Made by a program: the position numbers and the translations under genes
In this document: in pieces, positions 31,693 through 44,619 of the stretch
How the letters are laid out: the number at the start of each line of letters is the position of its first letter
Position numbering within the stretch: position 1 is the stretch's first letter
DNA from: Calonectria ilicicola
Lineage: Eukaryota; Ascomycota; Sordariomycetes; Hypocreales; Nectriaceae
Assembly: GCA_020809705.1 (NCBI GenBank)
Contig: CP085827.1
Location: forward strand, 1,736,001-1,800,000
Length of the DNA stretch: 64,000 bases
Direction: 5' to 3'
Notes under the pieces: generated by a model
What the model was told of the DNA's origin: nothing
The model's database searches: none
Seen by the model: only the letters and a program-made list of their open reading frames with translations

Positions 31693-34440
31693 TCACCACA
31701 TGTCATCTCGCCCGTCATTCCGGCGTTCTTCTCCAGTGTCGTGGTACTGGTAATACTCTTTCACCCCTTGACCATAGGCGTCCGAACTATCGTAGCCATA
31801 GCCTTCGTGTGAATCATTGCCGTGCTCATCTTCGTAGATCTGAGCATCATCCACATAATCCACCTCACCATTGCCGCCTGAATCAGCGTATTGTACCGCT
31901 CCCTGCGACCGAGTTAGCAATAGATCCACCTACAAGGGCAGGTTTGCACTTACTCGACTATAGTCAAAGTTATAGTTATCCATGGCATCTTGGGATTCTT
32001 GTTCCGCTTGCATTTGCTGCTGGGCCAAGTATTCTTGTTCCTGTTTCCTTCGAGCCTCTTCCTCCAAACGCTTTTGCTGCGGAGATGTTGGAACATTCAT
32101 CTGCGGGTGCATCGCTTGCACAATGGCAAGGTAACTATACATGAAGTTACTCAAGAGTACCTGGCTGAGAAGAGACCGCCGTGGATTGGCCAATTTGATG
32201 TGAGCCATTCTGTAAATAGCTCTCTCCTCCAACAGAGGGAATCGAGTCCAGTGGTAGTCGACGTCTGGCACCATGGGTTTGTATGCTGGTTCTTCCGGAA
32301 CTTTGAGATGGTGTGCCTTCTTCGTATGTTTCTCCTTCTCTTCCTTCTTCTTGCTGCCACCAAAGATGGACGAAAATATGCTGCCATCTTTTTCCTTCTT
32401 GGAGTCGCTCTTCCGGTGGCTTTCTTTCTTCCTTTCCTCTTGCAGTTTATTATCCATGTTCTCCCGCTCCAGGATCAAACTTTCACGGCCTTTGGGAGAA
32501 TTCTTGTCGATGGATGTCTGGATCACGTCAAGTCTCGCGTTGTCCTGACTTCGTTCTGTTGCCGACTTGGACTTGGACTTCTTATTATCATCATCCTTCT
32601 TCTTCTTGTCCTCTGTCCTGAACCATTTCCAGGCACTTGACCTTGTGGAAGATATGCTGCTTGTATCATCGTCCTTGTCTTTCTTGGATTTCTTCTCGGG
32701 CTTCTTCTCCTCAGTCGGTGCGGTTGGGATAAAAGTTAGACTATCGGTGCGATTGGCTCCACCACCAGGTACAGGGGAAGGATTTGCTGCGAGATTCTCG
32801 TTGACAGATTGACCTTGAGGATATGAAGAGCGTGATGAAGAGTACTGCTGAGGTGGGGCTTGCTGAGGTGAGACTTGGGGTACTGTTTGGCGACTCGTGT
32901 TGCGGCGACTTGACTTTGGAGGCGGTTCGTCGATAGTCGGTTCGGTTTCAGTAGCTGCCTGAGATGAAGATCTTTGAGGAAAGGTCCTGGAGGATTGCTC
33001 GCCTTGCATATCAGCATGTTCCTCCGGGGTTGTTGTCTCGATGATAGGGACAGTTGAATGGGACGAATTTGAGGACGTTCGCAATGGCAATTGCTGCTGC
33101 TGCTGAAACGATGTCTCGGACGTCGGGGCTACGCCTCCGTCCGACGAGTCTTGTCCTGCCCCATCGAATGGATCAAAATCGCCCAATGATTCCTGCGAAA
33201 ACTTGTGTTGTCGTCTAACAGCGCGATTCGACCGTGAATAATTGTCCGATCCCAGGTCCGACTGTATTCTTGAGAGCGAATGGCCTTTGGGCGGATCAAT
33301 AGGAGATAAGCTGCCAGACTCGCCTGATTCGTTGTCCTGGTACCGTGCGGTCCGTCGAAAAACGGGCCTTTCGCCACGCAGACTCCCACCTTTACGGTAA
33401 GTTGTTCTAGTAGAACGGCGAAGTCCCATGCCGGGTGCTGCTGGCAGAATAGGCATGTCATCGACGCCACCTTCTCCTCCAGAAATCTGTGACTCCTGCG
33501 CAAGCTTCTGTACGGCCCCGGTTGGATCTCTCACCAGCTCATCGAGGCTAAGTTCGTGGCTGTGGCTGTTGCCTCGGGACCTCTGCCTCTCCAGTCTCTC
33601 AGCGCCATCAACATAGTCGACACCTGCACGTCCTCCAGAATTGTCAATTTGGCGGGACAGCATGGATTTTTTCCGCCTCAGCCCCCCCGGTTCTGAGCCA
33701 CTCTGGCTGGAATCATCATCCGGAGAGAGTAGGGAATCGCCGGAACGTCTTCGTATCGAGTGCACCCTCTTCTCTAAAAACGACTTAAACTCGGTCGGGG
33801 CAAGTTCCGGGTGTACTCGTGCAGGTACCCATAAGAGCCTAGAAGGGTCATTTTCGTCGTCGTCGCCGGTGGGTGCAATGGCGGGCATCGCCATCAGAGA
33901 CATGGGGGGCATATCGGGGTCCTTGTTATTTCCAACATCCATAGACAGCCGCCTTAGCGCCTGCAAGTTACTCAATTCCTGGGCAATGTCATTGGGATTA
34001 TCGATATTGGTGAGTGGGAAGGGTGAGTTTGACGAGTCGGTCTGTACATCTCGCAGCGAAAGAGTCGGGGAGAGAGGTGACTTATCCAAAGAGGTGCTGT
34101 TTCGCTGGCTCGAGCTCCTCCTAAAACTTTGAGGTGTTTTGTGCCCACCATTTGTGAGCATAGAATCGAGGGGCTCGGTAGTAGAACGAGTGATTGGGCG
34201 TCGCGGATCTGGGGCCAGGCGGTCTTCCATGGGTGGCCGTGGAAGATGCTCCTGGTAGCCGGTGCCGCCGATGAAGCTCAGCGGCCGGCCGGCCTCGGAT
34301 CCAGAGTCGTCTTCGTCCCCATAGAGGGTCCCGATGGCTTCGGTGACATGATGGCTCGGGTCGGAAATAGAGAGTTGGCTGGCATGACCGCGTCTGCTGG
34401 CGAAGCTGCCGCCAACATCGCCGCGGGGTCGAGATGAGGT
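31693..34440 (-). CDS. Zds1-family protein (PP2A-Cdc55 regulator)
   Basis: Minus-strand exons 31954-34440 and 31693-31902, joined over a 51-bp intron (donor GTAAGT, acceptor CAG). A good ATG stands at 34230 (ACCCATGG), giving 828 residues. However, the frame stays open and protein-like (SDPSHHVTEAIGTLYGDE) up to a CTGCAG acceptor-like site at 34441, so at least one upstream exon probably exists; I could not place it. Most of the protein is Ser/Asp/Pro-rich and disordered. The Zds C-terminal domain lies about 110-165 residues before the end, with DYHWTRFPLLEERAIYRMAH and LANPRRSLLSQVLLSNFMYS. A Gln/Glu coiled segment and an acidic Tyr-rich tail follow. In yeast Zds1/2 bind PP2A-Cdc55 and steer mitotic entry, exit and polarity. 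Confidence 0.85.
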
Positions 34441-37400
34441 CTGCAGATCATGACAAGGTCAGCAAGGGTTGCGATGGGGTCATCCAGTGGAAATCCAAGT
34501 GGTTTCACGGATGGGAAGGCCGTGAGGAAAAGAGAAAGTCGAGCGCCGTGAAGGGCAGGCAGAGAATATTCGGGGGGCGGGCGTGGGCGTTGAGGGAGGG
34601 GATGATAAGACGCACCATCATCGACGGCTGGGGAGGGACCTCAACGGAGGCCAAGACACCGACCGGAGCCTCTGCAGATTCCTGGCTTGGCTGTGGTAAC
34701 ACTTCTCAATAGTTCTGGGCGCTCTCATGAGCAAGCGGGCACCACGGCTGGGGCGGCGCAAAGGGATGTCGTCGTCGAAGGATCGGTGGTGAAAATTCGG
34801 AGAGGTGCATTCACCTCCTGAGTCGGTGTCCTCGCGGAGCCTGTCGTCGCATGGGGGAGGAGGCGCCAAGGGAGTGCCGCTGGACTGGAACTGGACACAG
34901 GCCGTCAAGGGATCCCGGGTGACTTGTCTAAAAAGCCGCGGGCTCGGGGCGTAGTTTGTTGTCGTAGTCACCGCCGTAGAAAAAAAAACGAGGCTGTCGT
35001 TTCTCAACTCAACTCGAGCCAAAAAGGGAGACGGAATCGCTGGGGTATTTTGTCGAAGCGCCCAAAGCCAAGAGCGAGATAGTCGGCATGGAGCGTTCCT
35101 TGGCCTGGAGTATTGGGGAGGGCGGGCATGAATGTGTCACGTGATGTGTCCAGTACTTGCCAGCGTGCAGTTCCACTGCATTACAGCGGTATCTGACGCT
35201 AGAAACGGCGCCCGAAGGGGGTCCTGGGGGTGCTCAGCAGTTCAGCGGCTTGCTGGGTACCCGGCGCCTCCCTGATGTCTGCTGTCCGTCCCCGTGGACC
35301 CCGAAATCATCCACTAATGAGGATGGGTACGTAACGGGTGCCCTTCCAATATCCTTCTGGAGGGCCCCCTGGTTGTGCCAGGATCCTGAGAGGGTCTCCA
35401 TGCACCTAACTTTAAAACGGGCTACCAGTTACGCATTTAACCCTTGATTGAGCGGCTGCTGGCTTCAAGAGGCCGACAAGCCGATGACAAATGAGGGCAA
35501 AAATATCTATCGGGTTAATGCTGGGTTCAATACAGGCAGTCTGCCATCTGCGTCTCTCTCATTCGGCCTTTTTTTTCGTCTTGTTGGGCCGCGGGATGGA
35601 TCTGCAACATCTGCAGACGGTCTGGCAGAAACACACTCTATTTGCACAGCGACTAACAGTAGTAGGAGACTTTAGCCCGCAAAAAAAAAAAAAAAAAAAA
35701 AACCCGGAATGGGATGAAATGGACTAGCTGGTTGCTCTCTGAGGAAAATAGCAATCGTCAGCTGAGAGCAAGGCAAGGGCATGGAATACATCATGGGGAG
35801 TGCAGAATGCTCGTGTCGTTTAGGCTGAACCACCTTGTGATGGCGCCTCATTTCTGACAAAGAACATCATTCGTCTCTGGATCAAACATCACCCACCCGA
35901 TAACAGAGCATCAGCAACACACAAGCGCACACCACCAAGTGGTCTCCGCCGCACGCTAGCAACTTTCCGGGCGCCTTGGGTCTCCCACTCGCCTGCTGCG
36001 GCCAGGGCGTGCAAGGCGCGTCATGAACAAGGAGCCTTGGCCTTGTTGTCAGCAAGCCCAAGCCTCATGATTTGCACGACGGCAGGCATGCCAGTTGCGT
36101 TCCAGCGGCGTCCGCATACCTGCTTGGAATTCCCCGGCAGCTCCCCCAGAAGATGAGAGGGTGTTCCAGAATGGATTGCCCACCCTGGCCGCCCAACCCC
36201 AACCCCAACCTGGCCCGCTCCGGTCCCAGAATGCGGCCGCAATCTTGCTTTTCCCTAAAGCGTGCGCAGTCGCTGTTGTGGTTGCAGCGGGAGGCAACAA
36301 GAACGGCTGTGTAACCTGTGACGATCACGGCCTGCCCGTGCCAAACAGGTGCTCCAAGATCGGCCTCCTTAACACAGTTAGTTAATAATAGTACACAATC
36401 TGGGCCATTCTGGTTGGGAGGCGGCACCGTCCTCGGGCCTGATCATGGAAAACCCCGCCAGGGCCGCCACAATTCCCACAACCCGGTGGCTTCAGCTAAA
36501 GTCGCCCTCTCCACCTTGCCTCTCCTGGCCAAGGTTCCTGGCGGGTGCATGTGCCCTGGCGATGAAATGCCCCCTTTCCCTAAGCGCCCTCTCTCATTTC
36601 ACAACCCAGCAGGGATGCTGCCAACCGCCAGCTGCTGTTTGGAGACCGATAACCCAGCACTGTGGTTGGTCGCGTGCAAAGTCCACCTTGCCATCACATC
36701 TGCGTTTGCCTGTGTTTCGCCCCCCAGTGATTTCGGCCCATACCGAATCATGTTTCCCTGCTGCAGGATACAGGATACATGGCACTCGCAATGCAATTGG
36801 CTTGGGCATAGTGAGTCACTATTTTCTCTGCAGTAAAGTCAAGACTGATGACCCACACCGCCCGGACGGTTCAGGGTAGCAATATCACTATCATATGACG
36901 ATTCAAGCAAAACCCGCTTGATGCATGAGTGAATTACTCATGGCATCTTATGGCATCACCGGGGTTTCTGCCTTACGGATTCTTGGCATGCAGTCTTTGG
37001 TTACTATTTCTGGACCTTTTTTGCGATGCCAAGCATGTGGGTAGATTGATCAACCAATATCGCTGACTGAGATGTCCACTCAACAATTTAGGACACTCTG
37101 TATAGTGCAGCTAGCATTGGGTAACACACAACCCGTCATATCGATTCAAGCAAATACAAAAGACATTGCGGATGAAATGAATACTTCTCGAACTTGTCCA
37201 CTAAATAGCACTAAACCTAAAATTATATTACTGCCAGATATCAGACACATCTATTATTGGATCAGGGCATTGATGCTTAATCAATGTCGTTTCATATTCC
37301 ATGTTGGCCTTTCCGCGCTGACACTTCTGCTAGTTGCTTTTTTTCTTTTCTTTTCTTTTTTTTTTTTTCAGTTCCCATCTCCGCGTGTTTCTAGCTTAGT

Positions 37401-40046
37401 CTGTAGAAAAATACCGTGACAACACACCTCAAACTATGGCCGAATGTGGTTCCAAACAAACCAGTTTGCTTTTGGGCACCAGAAATGCACACAAACGAGG
37501 GAGAAATAAAAAAACTAATGCGCCTAAACCGAAGGTGTTTTAACTGGCACAAGCACCTTGACTTCTGTTTTAGGAGCGGTGATTCGCGGCACTGCTTAAG
37601 ACGGTGAGCATTGATAACAGGAAATCTAACCTCTCCTCCTGTATTTGTAGCATGATAACTGTGTTCTTGATGCTGCTGTGCTATTTTATCAATTGTATCT
37701 GTGAAAATCTTGTGAAAAATCTGCCGCAATCAGCGGAAAAGAGACATACATACAAGGAGTAAAACACTACCCCTCCGGAACCAAAAATGGATGCATTCCG
37801 CTTAAATACGAAATATACAGTATATGAGGGAACACCGGAGTATGTGTTGGTGGATTTTGGTTACTGATGTCCGGTTGCCTTTTTGGATGAGGTTCAATCA
37901 GGACGAAATTTCTATTTCTGGGAACCCCCCCTGAGATCGTCCAATGTGCACAATTCACACCTGCTTTCGGATGTACCCTATAGAGAAATATGTTTTATAT
38001 GAATTGGAGAAAAAAACAAAGGTAAAAATATTTCCGTCAGATCTTGGAGTGCCTTTTGCATCCTGGGTTTGGGGTCTCTTTAATGACGTGCGGGGGACTA
38101 CTCAGGCCGCAAATTTGGACACCATGTGATAAGTGACAGGATTAGCATCTAGAGATATGTGTAGTAGGTTCTAACCAACGGTATTGCTGATATCAAGCAC
38201 AATGAACTCCAACCATGGAAATAAAACCCCCAATGATCGAATGGGTTCGCCAAAACCGACATGCTTGGCAGCATATGTCGGGTTAAAAATCTACCCTTTG
38301 AGAAGCCTGCTGAAAAACATCTGGAAAGTACAATGACGATAGTTGAGTGCGTTGGTCTCTGACCAAACTTTGATGGTTGCGTTTTTTGCTGCGCAGTTCT
38401 ACGATTCCCTCTTGTACAATTCTAACTCTGATCTAGAGTCCGCGACGACGGGGCATGTGTTTCATAACGCTGAAAATATCTGAATCCACTAGATAATGAA
38501 CCATGATGAACTCCAACAATATGCGCTATCAGAACCTTCAAGACGGGCGGACTGTATCGCAGTCGTGACGAATTCGTAGGAAAAGTGCTAGGGGCAATAC
38601 AAATAGACCCGAGTTTCAAGATTTGACATTTCCCGAAGAGTGTTATCTCCAAATGCTGGGTAGATGCGCGGTGACAAAAGTATACAGTGTTGTTCGATAA
38701 TTTGGCACGATAAGTCCCTATTGAACATGGAGCAATTGTTTAGGTAGAGATGGGTTAGATGGGCCAAATAAGTGAAAAAAAAAAGAAGACTATGTATCAA
38801 AAAGATTTTGACGTTGCCTTTATAGAAGCAAAAACATGGATAGACCAAGAGGCGATCATATAATAACACGCATATGATGTCCTGGCACCGTCCCATTTAC
38901 AAGGCTGATCCTGTATTTCGACGCCATTGAAACCCCAAAGAAAGCTTGTCACTGTTTCATACTGATACTTCCCTCTGCTATGCTCGTACCGTCACGCGGA
39001 CACCGATGTGCGAGTAGGTAGGCATATCTACTAGGGGATGTGAAGCCTTGCGCCACACCGGGTTACCAATTGTGACGTGGATGAATGAGCAAGAAGAATC
39101 GGAATGTAGCATTGTTGCGCCTGTCCGACCCGTGTACTCTTGCAATCAAGTCCCAAGCTGGATATGGGGCAAGGTGCGCAGTAGTTTGCTCCAGCGCAAG
39201 AGTAAGTAGTGGCAATAACAAGGGAGGTCACTTATTATCCATGGTGACCCGCAATGAATCCGGAGCTAGTGACCGTGGCCCCCGGCGCCAATCTACTTTG
39301 AGATGGGGAAATGAAGGTAATTGCTGTTGTTTGAGCTATCCGTCCCCAAAGGGGAAGGGACTATCGAGAAGCAATATATATGCATGGCGCTTTTCTGGAA
39401 AGAAAGCGCAATGCCGAGTTGGGATTTCTTTTTTCAGTGCCGAAAATTAGCCCCTGCATGTCGTGTGAGGTGAGAATTGCCCTTGGAGGCAGACTAGTCG
39501 TTCAAAGAAGACACGGCACGAGGCAAAATTCTATTGTAGCCCTACAAACATAAAAAAGCAAGGCTATATAAATATAATTCATTCACCGATGAATGGTAGA
39601 TAGAGACAGAGAGAGCCTAATTGATTTCTATTCTAGTCAGGGCATATATATTTATAAAAACATTACATACTGTACTGGCTAGGACTCATCTTGCTCAGCA
39701 TTATTAACATTGACGGCAACTGCTGGGAAAAAGGAAAAAAAGGGAAGAAAAAACAAAGCGGGCTAAGCCAAAACAGGAAACATGCGTGGTTGTCCCAGCT
39801 TTTGGGGCCACCTCTCTTTGGGAAAATTATCTCTTGGGCCAGCCAGCCTTGCTTGCTTGAGCTGCGAAAATCCACCCCCCGTGATTGCCTCCCATCCTTC
39901 CATTCCTCATCGCCATCTTCTTTTGATACCCATCGTCACCCCCCTGGAGCTCCCTCAACACCGAGCATCCGCCCCCCGTGCGCCCGACCGACCGACCGAC
40001 TGACCACCTCGTTCGCTGCCCTCGCCCGCATCAGTTGATTGATAGA
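34441..40046. other. Gene-poor region of about 5.6 kb
   Basis: The left ~600 bases hold the leader or promoter, and probably a first exon, of the Zds1-family gene; TCACGTGA occurs at 35137-35144. From about 35150 to 40000 I see no supportable gene. Frames of 70-170 codons occur (for example 36318-36836, 37072-37419, 39085-39450), but they have no domain or splice partner and have shadow-like composition. A run of 22 A stands at 35681-35702, and a T-rich tract at about 37338-37370. No tRNA or intact transposon was found. Confidence 0.5.
35681..35702 (+). repeat. A22 homopolymer
   Basis: Twenty-two consecutive A residues inside the gene-poor region. It could be a simple slippage tract or the tail of an old retroposed sequence read from the left. 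No target-site duplication was obvious by eye. Confidence 0.7.
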
Positions 40047-40208
40047 ATGGCTGCTGTGAGTTCCGCGTCCATGTCCAACCATCATCTCCACCTGCACTCG
40101 CATCCGCATCCGCATCGCCTGCTCGCCAGGCCTGCCACCCGCCCAGCAGCTGGCAGGGCCGGCAGCAGCAGTGGCAGTGGCAGTGGCAGTGACAGTGACA
40201 GTGATTAG
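40047..40208 (+). other. Upstream ORF in the DUF2433 gene leader
   Basis: An ATG at 40047 opens a 53-codon frame ending at 40208, 150 bases before the main ATG at 40358. It is His/Pro-rich, then Gly/Ser/Asp-rich. If transcribed, it could lower or regulate translation of the downstream gene. It contains the hexamer repeat at 40171-40204. Confidence 0.35.
40171..40204. repeat. Hexamer microsatellite (GTGGCA/GTGACA)
   Basis: Three GTGGCA units followed by two GTGACA units and a partial one, inside the upstream ORF. It encodes alternating Gly/Ser then Asp/Ser, so length changes stay in frame. Confidence 0.7.
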
Positions 40209-40357
40209 CACGTCTTCATCTCGTCTTTGCCCTCTACTTGCAGCTCTGCCTTTTCGCACAAAGCTCGCCCTTCCCACATTGTCATCTTCCCCTGTCCGCT
40301 CGCTTGTTCGCCCGTTGCGCCGGGCTGCCTGCTTGCGAGATATCACGACCCTCCGCC

Positions 40358-42513
40358 ATGGCGTCTCGTCCCGAAAACCTCAACTGCACCTCTATTCCCT
40401 GGCGGCCCGTCGCTAACAGAGCCCAGCCCCGACCGTACAATAACCCAGGCTCAGGCTACCTGCAAAACGGTGCGAGCGGCCTCCCCCCTCCTGGCGCTGC
40501 TCCGCTTTTGCCCAACCAAGGCCGCATCATCCAGACCGGTCCCATCAGAGTGCTGTGCATCGCAGACGTTCGAGGTGAGCTGCTCCCTATTCCGTCGCGC
40601 TCTGGCCTCCTCTAAAACCCGACCTAGGAAACCTGAGATCGCTCAACGACCTCGCAAAACAGGCCCGAGCTGACCACATCATCCACACCGGTGACTTTGG
40701 CTTCTACGACGACACCTCCTTGGAACGAATCGCCGAGAAGACGCTCAAGCATGTTGCCCAGTACTCACCCCTGATCTCTGAGCCCGTCAAAAAGGCCATT
40801 CAACAAGGCGGTCCTGGCCCTGTCAAGTCCCGATTCCCTGCGACAGATCTACCCCTCTCCGAGCTTCCCCTACTTCTCTCCGGAGAGCTCAAGCTCGATG
40901 TACCCGTCTACACCGTATGGGGTGCTTGCGAGGATGTACGAGTGCTCGAGAAGTTCCGAACCGCCGAATACAAGGTCCCCAACCTGCACATCATCGACGA
41001 GGCTCGTTCAATGCTGTTGGAGATTGGTGGAGTCAAGCTGAGACTACTTGGTCTCGGTGGTGCTGTTGTGATGCACAAGTTGTTTGACAATGGTGAGGGC
41101 CGAACTACTATTGCTGGTGGGCAGGGAACTATGTGGACAACGCTTTTGCAAATGGGAGAGCTTGTCGACACGGCGCACCGAGTTTATGACCCTACCGAGA
41201 CCCGCATCTTCGTTACTCACGCATCCCCTGCGCGTGAGGGTATCCTAAACCAGCTGTCCGTGACTCTCAAGGCCGACTTTTCGATCTCAGCCGGTCTCCA
41301 CTTCCGATATGGCAGCTCGTACAACGAATTCAGCGTCAACCCCACCTTGGACCACTACCGCGGCAAGCTTGCCGCCTCGAAAGCTTCTTTCAACGACGTG
41401 TGGGAGACTGTCAAGGGTGAGGTCGAGCCTGCTATCCAGCAAAACGAAGCCCAGCAGAACCTCCTCAAGAACGCTCTGCAAATTGTTGAGAAGATGCCCA
41501 CAACTGCTGCCGGTGGCAACCCCTTTGGTGGTCCTGTTGCCGGCCAAGCTGCCCTTGGTCAAGTGGATGAGAGCGCCTTCAAGAATATGTGGAACTTTAA
41601 CCTTGCAGACGCTGCCTTTGGCTACCTAGTTTTGGAGATCCAGGACGGTCGAATCGGTACTGAGATGCGCGCTCAAGGCTTCAACTTCTCACACCGTGGT
41701 GCCAAACAAGCCGGCGGCCCCCCTGCTTCATCGTCAACCCCAGCTCCCGCATCTGCCAGCGGTCTTCCTCCGCCTGCTCCTCCTTCGACACAGTCTAGCG
41801 CTCCTCCTCCTGCTAGCAGACAGGCTTCAGCGGCGCAGCCTCCTAAGCCCGCAGTGGCAACGCCCCTGCCTGCTCCTCCCAAGCCGGCAACTCCTCAGCC
41901 AACCAGCTCACCGGCTCCTCCTCCTCCTAGCAAGGACACCGAAAAGCCCCCCGCTACTACGGGCACCAACGGTTCCGCTAACGGCCCTGAGCCTGTATCG
42001 TCGCCTGCGCCCAAGACATCTGCTTCTGATATTATTGGACTGTTCATTATGAATGTCAGCTCCGAGGAGCAATGCCGTGACTTATTTGACGACGAGGATA
42101 AGCCCAAGATTCTCAAGATTGAGAAATGGGGCAACTCTAACAAGGTCGTTCAGTTTAAGACGACCGAAGATCGTGATGCCGCTATGGCCCGACTACCCGA
42201 AGAGGTCAAGACTCGAACTCAGGAGGATCGAAGCAAGCCTCTGGTCAAGATCTTCCAACACCGTGAGAGCAACAAGCCCTTCAGCAACCGAGGCGGTGCT
42301 GGAAACTGGGGTGGTAGCTCACGCGGCGGTGCTTCCAGCACAAGCGGTTACCGCAGTGCTGGTGGCGGTGCTAGCGATTCTGAATCTAACCGACGCGGCG
42401 GTCGAGGTGGGCGAGGAGGCCGCGGTGGTGATCGCGGTCGTGGCGGCCGTGGTCGAGGAGGCCTTAAGGGTGACACCGGCACCTCCTCGCCTGCCCCCTC
42501 CCCTGCTGATTAA
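40358..42513 (+). CDS. DUF2433 metallophosphoesterase-like RGG protein
   Basis: Exons 40358-40574 and 40628-42513 (intron GTGAGC...CTAG, 53 bp) give 700 residues. Residues 60-390 have a calcineurin-like phosphoesterase layout, but the metal motifs are altered: DVRGN (70-74) replaces DxHGN, GDFGFYD (94-100) is close to GDxxD, GACED (171-175) replaces GNHD, and THASPAREG supplies a His. Residues ~430-530 are Pro/Ala/Ser-rich. A small RRM-like alpha/beta segment follows (SDIIGLFIMNVSSEEQCRDL). The last ~60 residues are RGG/RG boxes. The family is widespread in fungi and largely uncharacterised. RGG boxes suggest RNA binding and cytosolic or granule location, by inference. An upstream ORF lies in the leader. 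Confidence 0.88.
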
Positions 42514-43105
42514 ATAACCTGATCATTATTCGACATGGACACATTTCTGTCCCTTCTTGACCGTGGCTCATACCCACGGTCACAACACCAAGTTTTTTCT
42601 GCCTTTATGGCGCGTCCCTTTCTCGTTCACATGTGATTTTAGTTCGGGGGGGCCAGGGGGCAGGAGAACCGGAGGAAGGAGTCCTTCGACTTGCGTTTTC
42701 ATGTATGTGTACCTAATGAGATCTCGGGGCCGTTGAGCTTCGGCATCGAGGATTCGGCTTTTCTAGCTTTGACCTGTATGGAGTTCAGTCGCGAAGAGAA
42801 TTAAAAAATCATTCTGGGCCCTGATGATGACGCTGTTTTCTTTTTTCGGGTTTCTTTTATTTCCTGGGATGGACATCTATTGTAGGTCTTGCGGGTATTG
42901 TGTATGAATGAGTGTCTGTATGTGGAAATCGAGGTAGACTGGGAAGACGGAGCAAGGCAATATTATGGAATACCCTTCTATTATACACTGGCAGCGTTTC
43001 CTCTCTCAGGCCGCTTGCATCGCCTGGCTATGGCTCTAGCTACCTAGAATTACACACGGCTACAAAGTCGAAGAAGAAGAGCGTCGTTTTTCTCGTTAAT
43101 AACGT
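42514..43105. other. Convergent 3' flanks
   Basis: About 590 bases between the stop codons of the DUF2433 gene (+) and COQ5 (-). T-rich patches are compatible with two 3' UTRs. No further structure is seen. Confidence 0.5.
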
Positions 43106-44190
<1,085 letters not shown>

Positions 44191-44430
44191 TCAGAATATC
44201 AATCATACGAGGCTGAGAGCAAATTGGAAATTTCCTAGCGTTGTGGGTGGGGCCGCCACGAGGGAACGCTGTTCAGCCTTGTCAGAGCCACACTGTGGCT
44301 GGTGAGTATGAAGAGCTGGGTGACGGTGGGTTTCGTGATGGGAAGAAACAGGATGAAGGTTTTGCGTGAAGATATGGCGAACTATATGGGGGAAACGAAC
44401 TGAATGAAAGTTGAATCGCTCACATGTCCT

Positions 44431-44619
44431 TTAGACTGAGGTGTCTCCTGCGGTAGATGCGCTGGATTCCGCAGCCTGTCTGTTCCGAATCTTCAGGCGA
44501 TAGTCGTTGATGGCGTTCGCGAAGGTGTGGATTCTCCCCTTGAGGAACCAAGCAACGAGAGCTATGAAGGAGAGAAGGCCCAGCAGAAGAAGCGCGATGC
44601 TAGTCGCGGGGTTGGGCAT
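44431..44619 (-). CDS. Small single-pass membrane protein
   Basis: ATG at 44619 opens a 62-residue frame. Residues ~6-26 form one hydrophobic helix (TSIALLLLGLLSFIALVAWF), followed by a basic stretch (LKGRIHTFANAINDYRLKIR) and a Ser/Ala/Thr tail. The positive residues after the helix suggest an N-out/C-in tail or a small mitochondrial or ER membrane subunit. I recognise no family. It sits on the same strand as COQ5, 294 bases upstream, but has no sign of co-transcription. Short but strongly patterned, so probably real. Confidence 0.55.
   Translation of the reverse strand: MPNPATSIALLLLGLLSFIALVAWFLKGRIHTFANAINDYRLKIRNRQAAESSASTAGDTSV

Noticed and set aside
36318..36836. 172-codon plus-strand frame in the gene-poor region
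   Set aside because: It starts at GTG, overlaps other equally long frames on both strands, and is rich in Cys/Pro/Ser without any motif.
37072..37419. 115-codon ATG frame with a hydrophobic stretch
   Set aside because: The apparent membrane segment is produced by a T-rich tract (poly-Phe), so it is a composition artefact.
39085..39450. 121-codon ATG frame
   Set aside because: No domain, no codon or composition pattern of the neighbouring genes, and no splice sites extending it.
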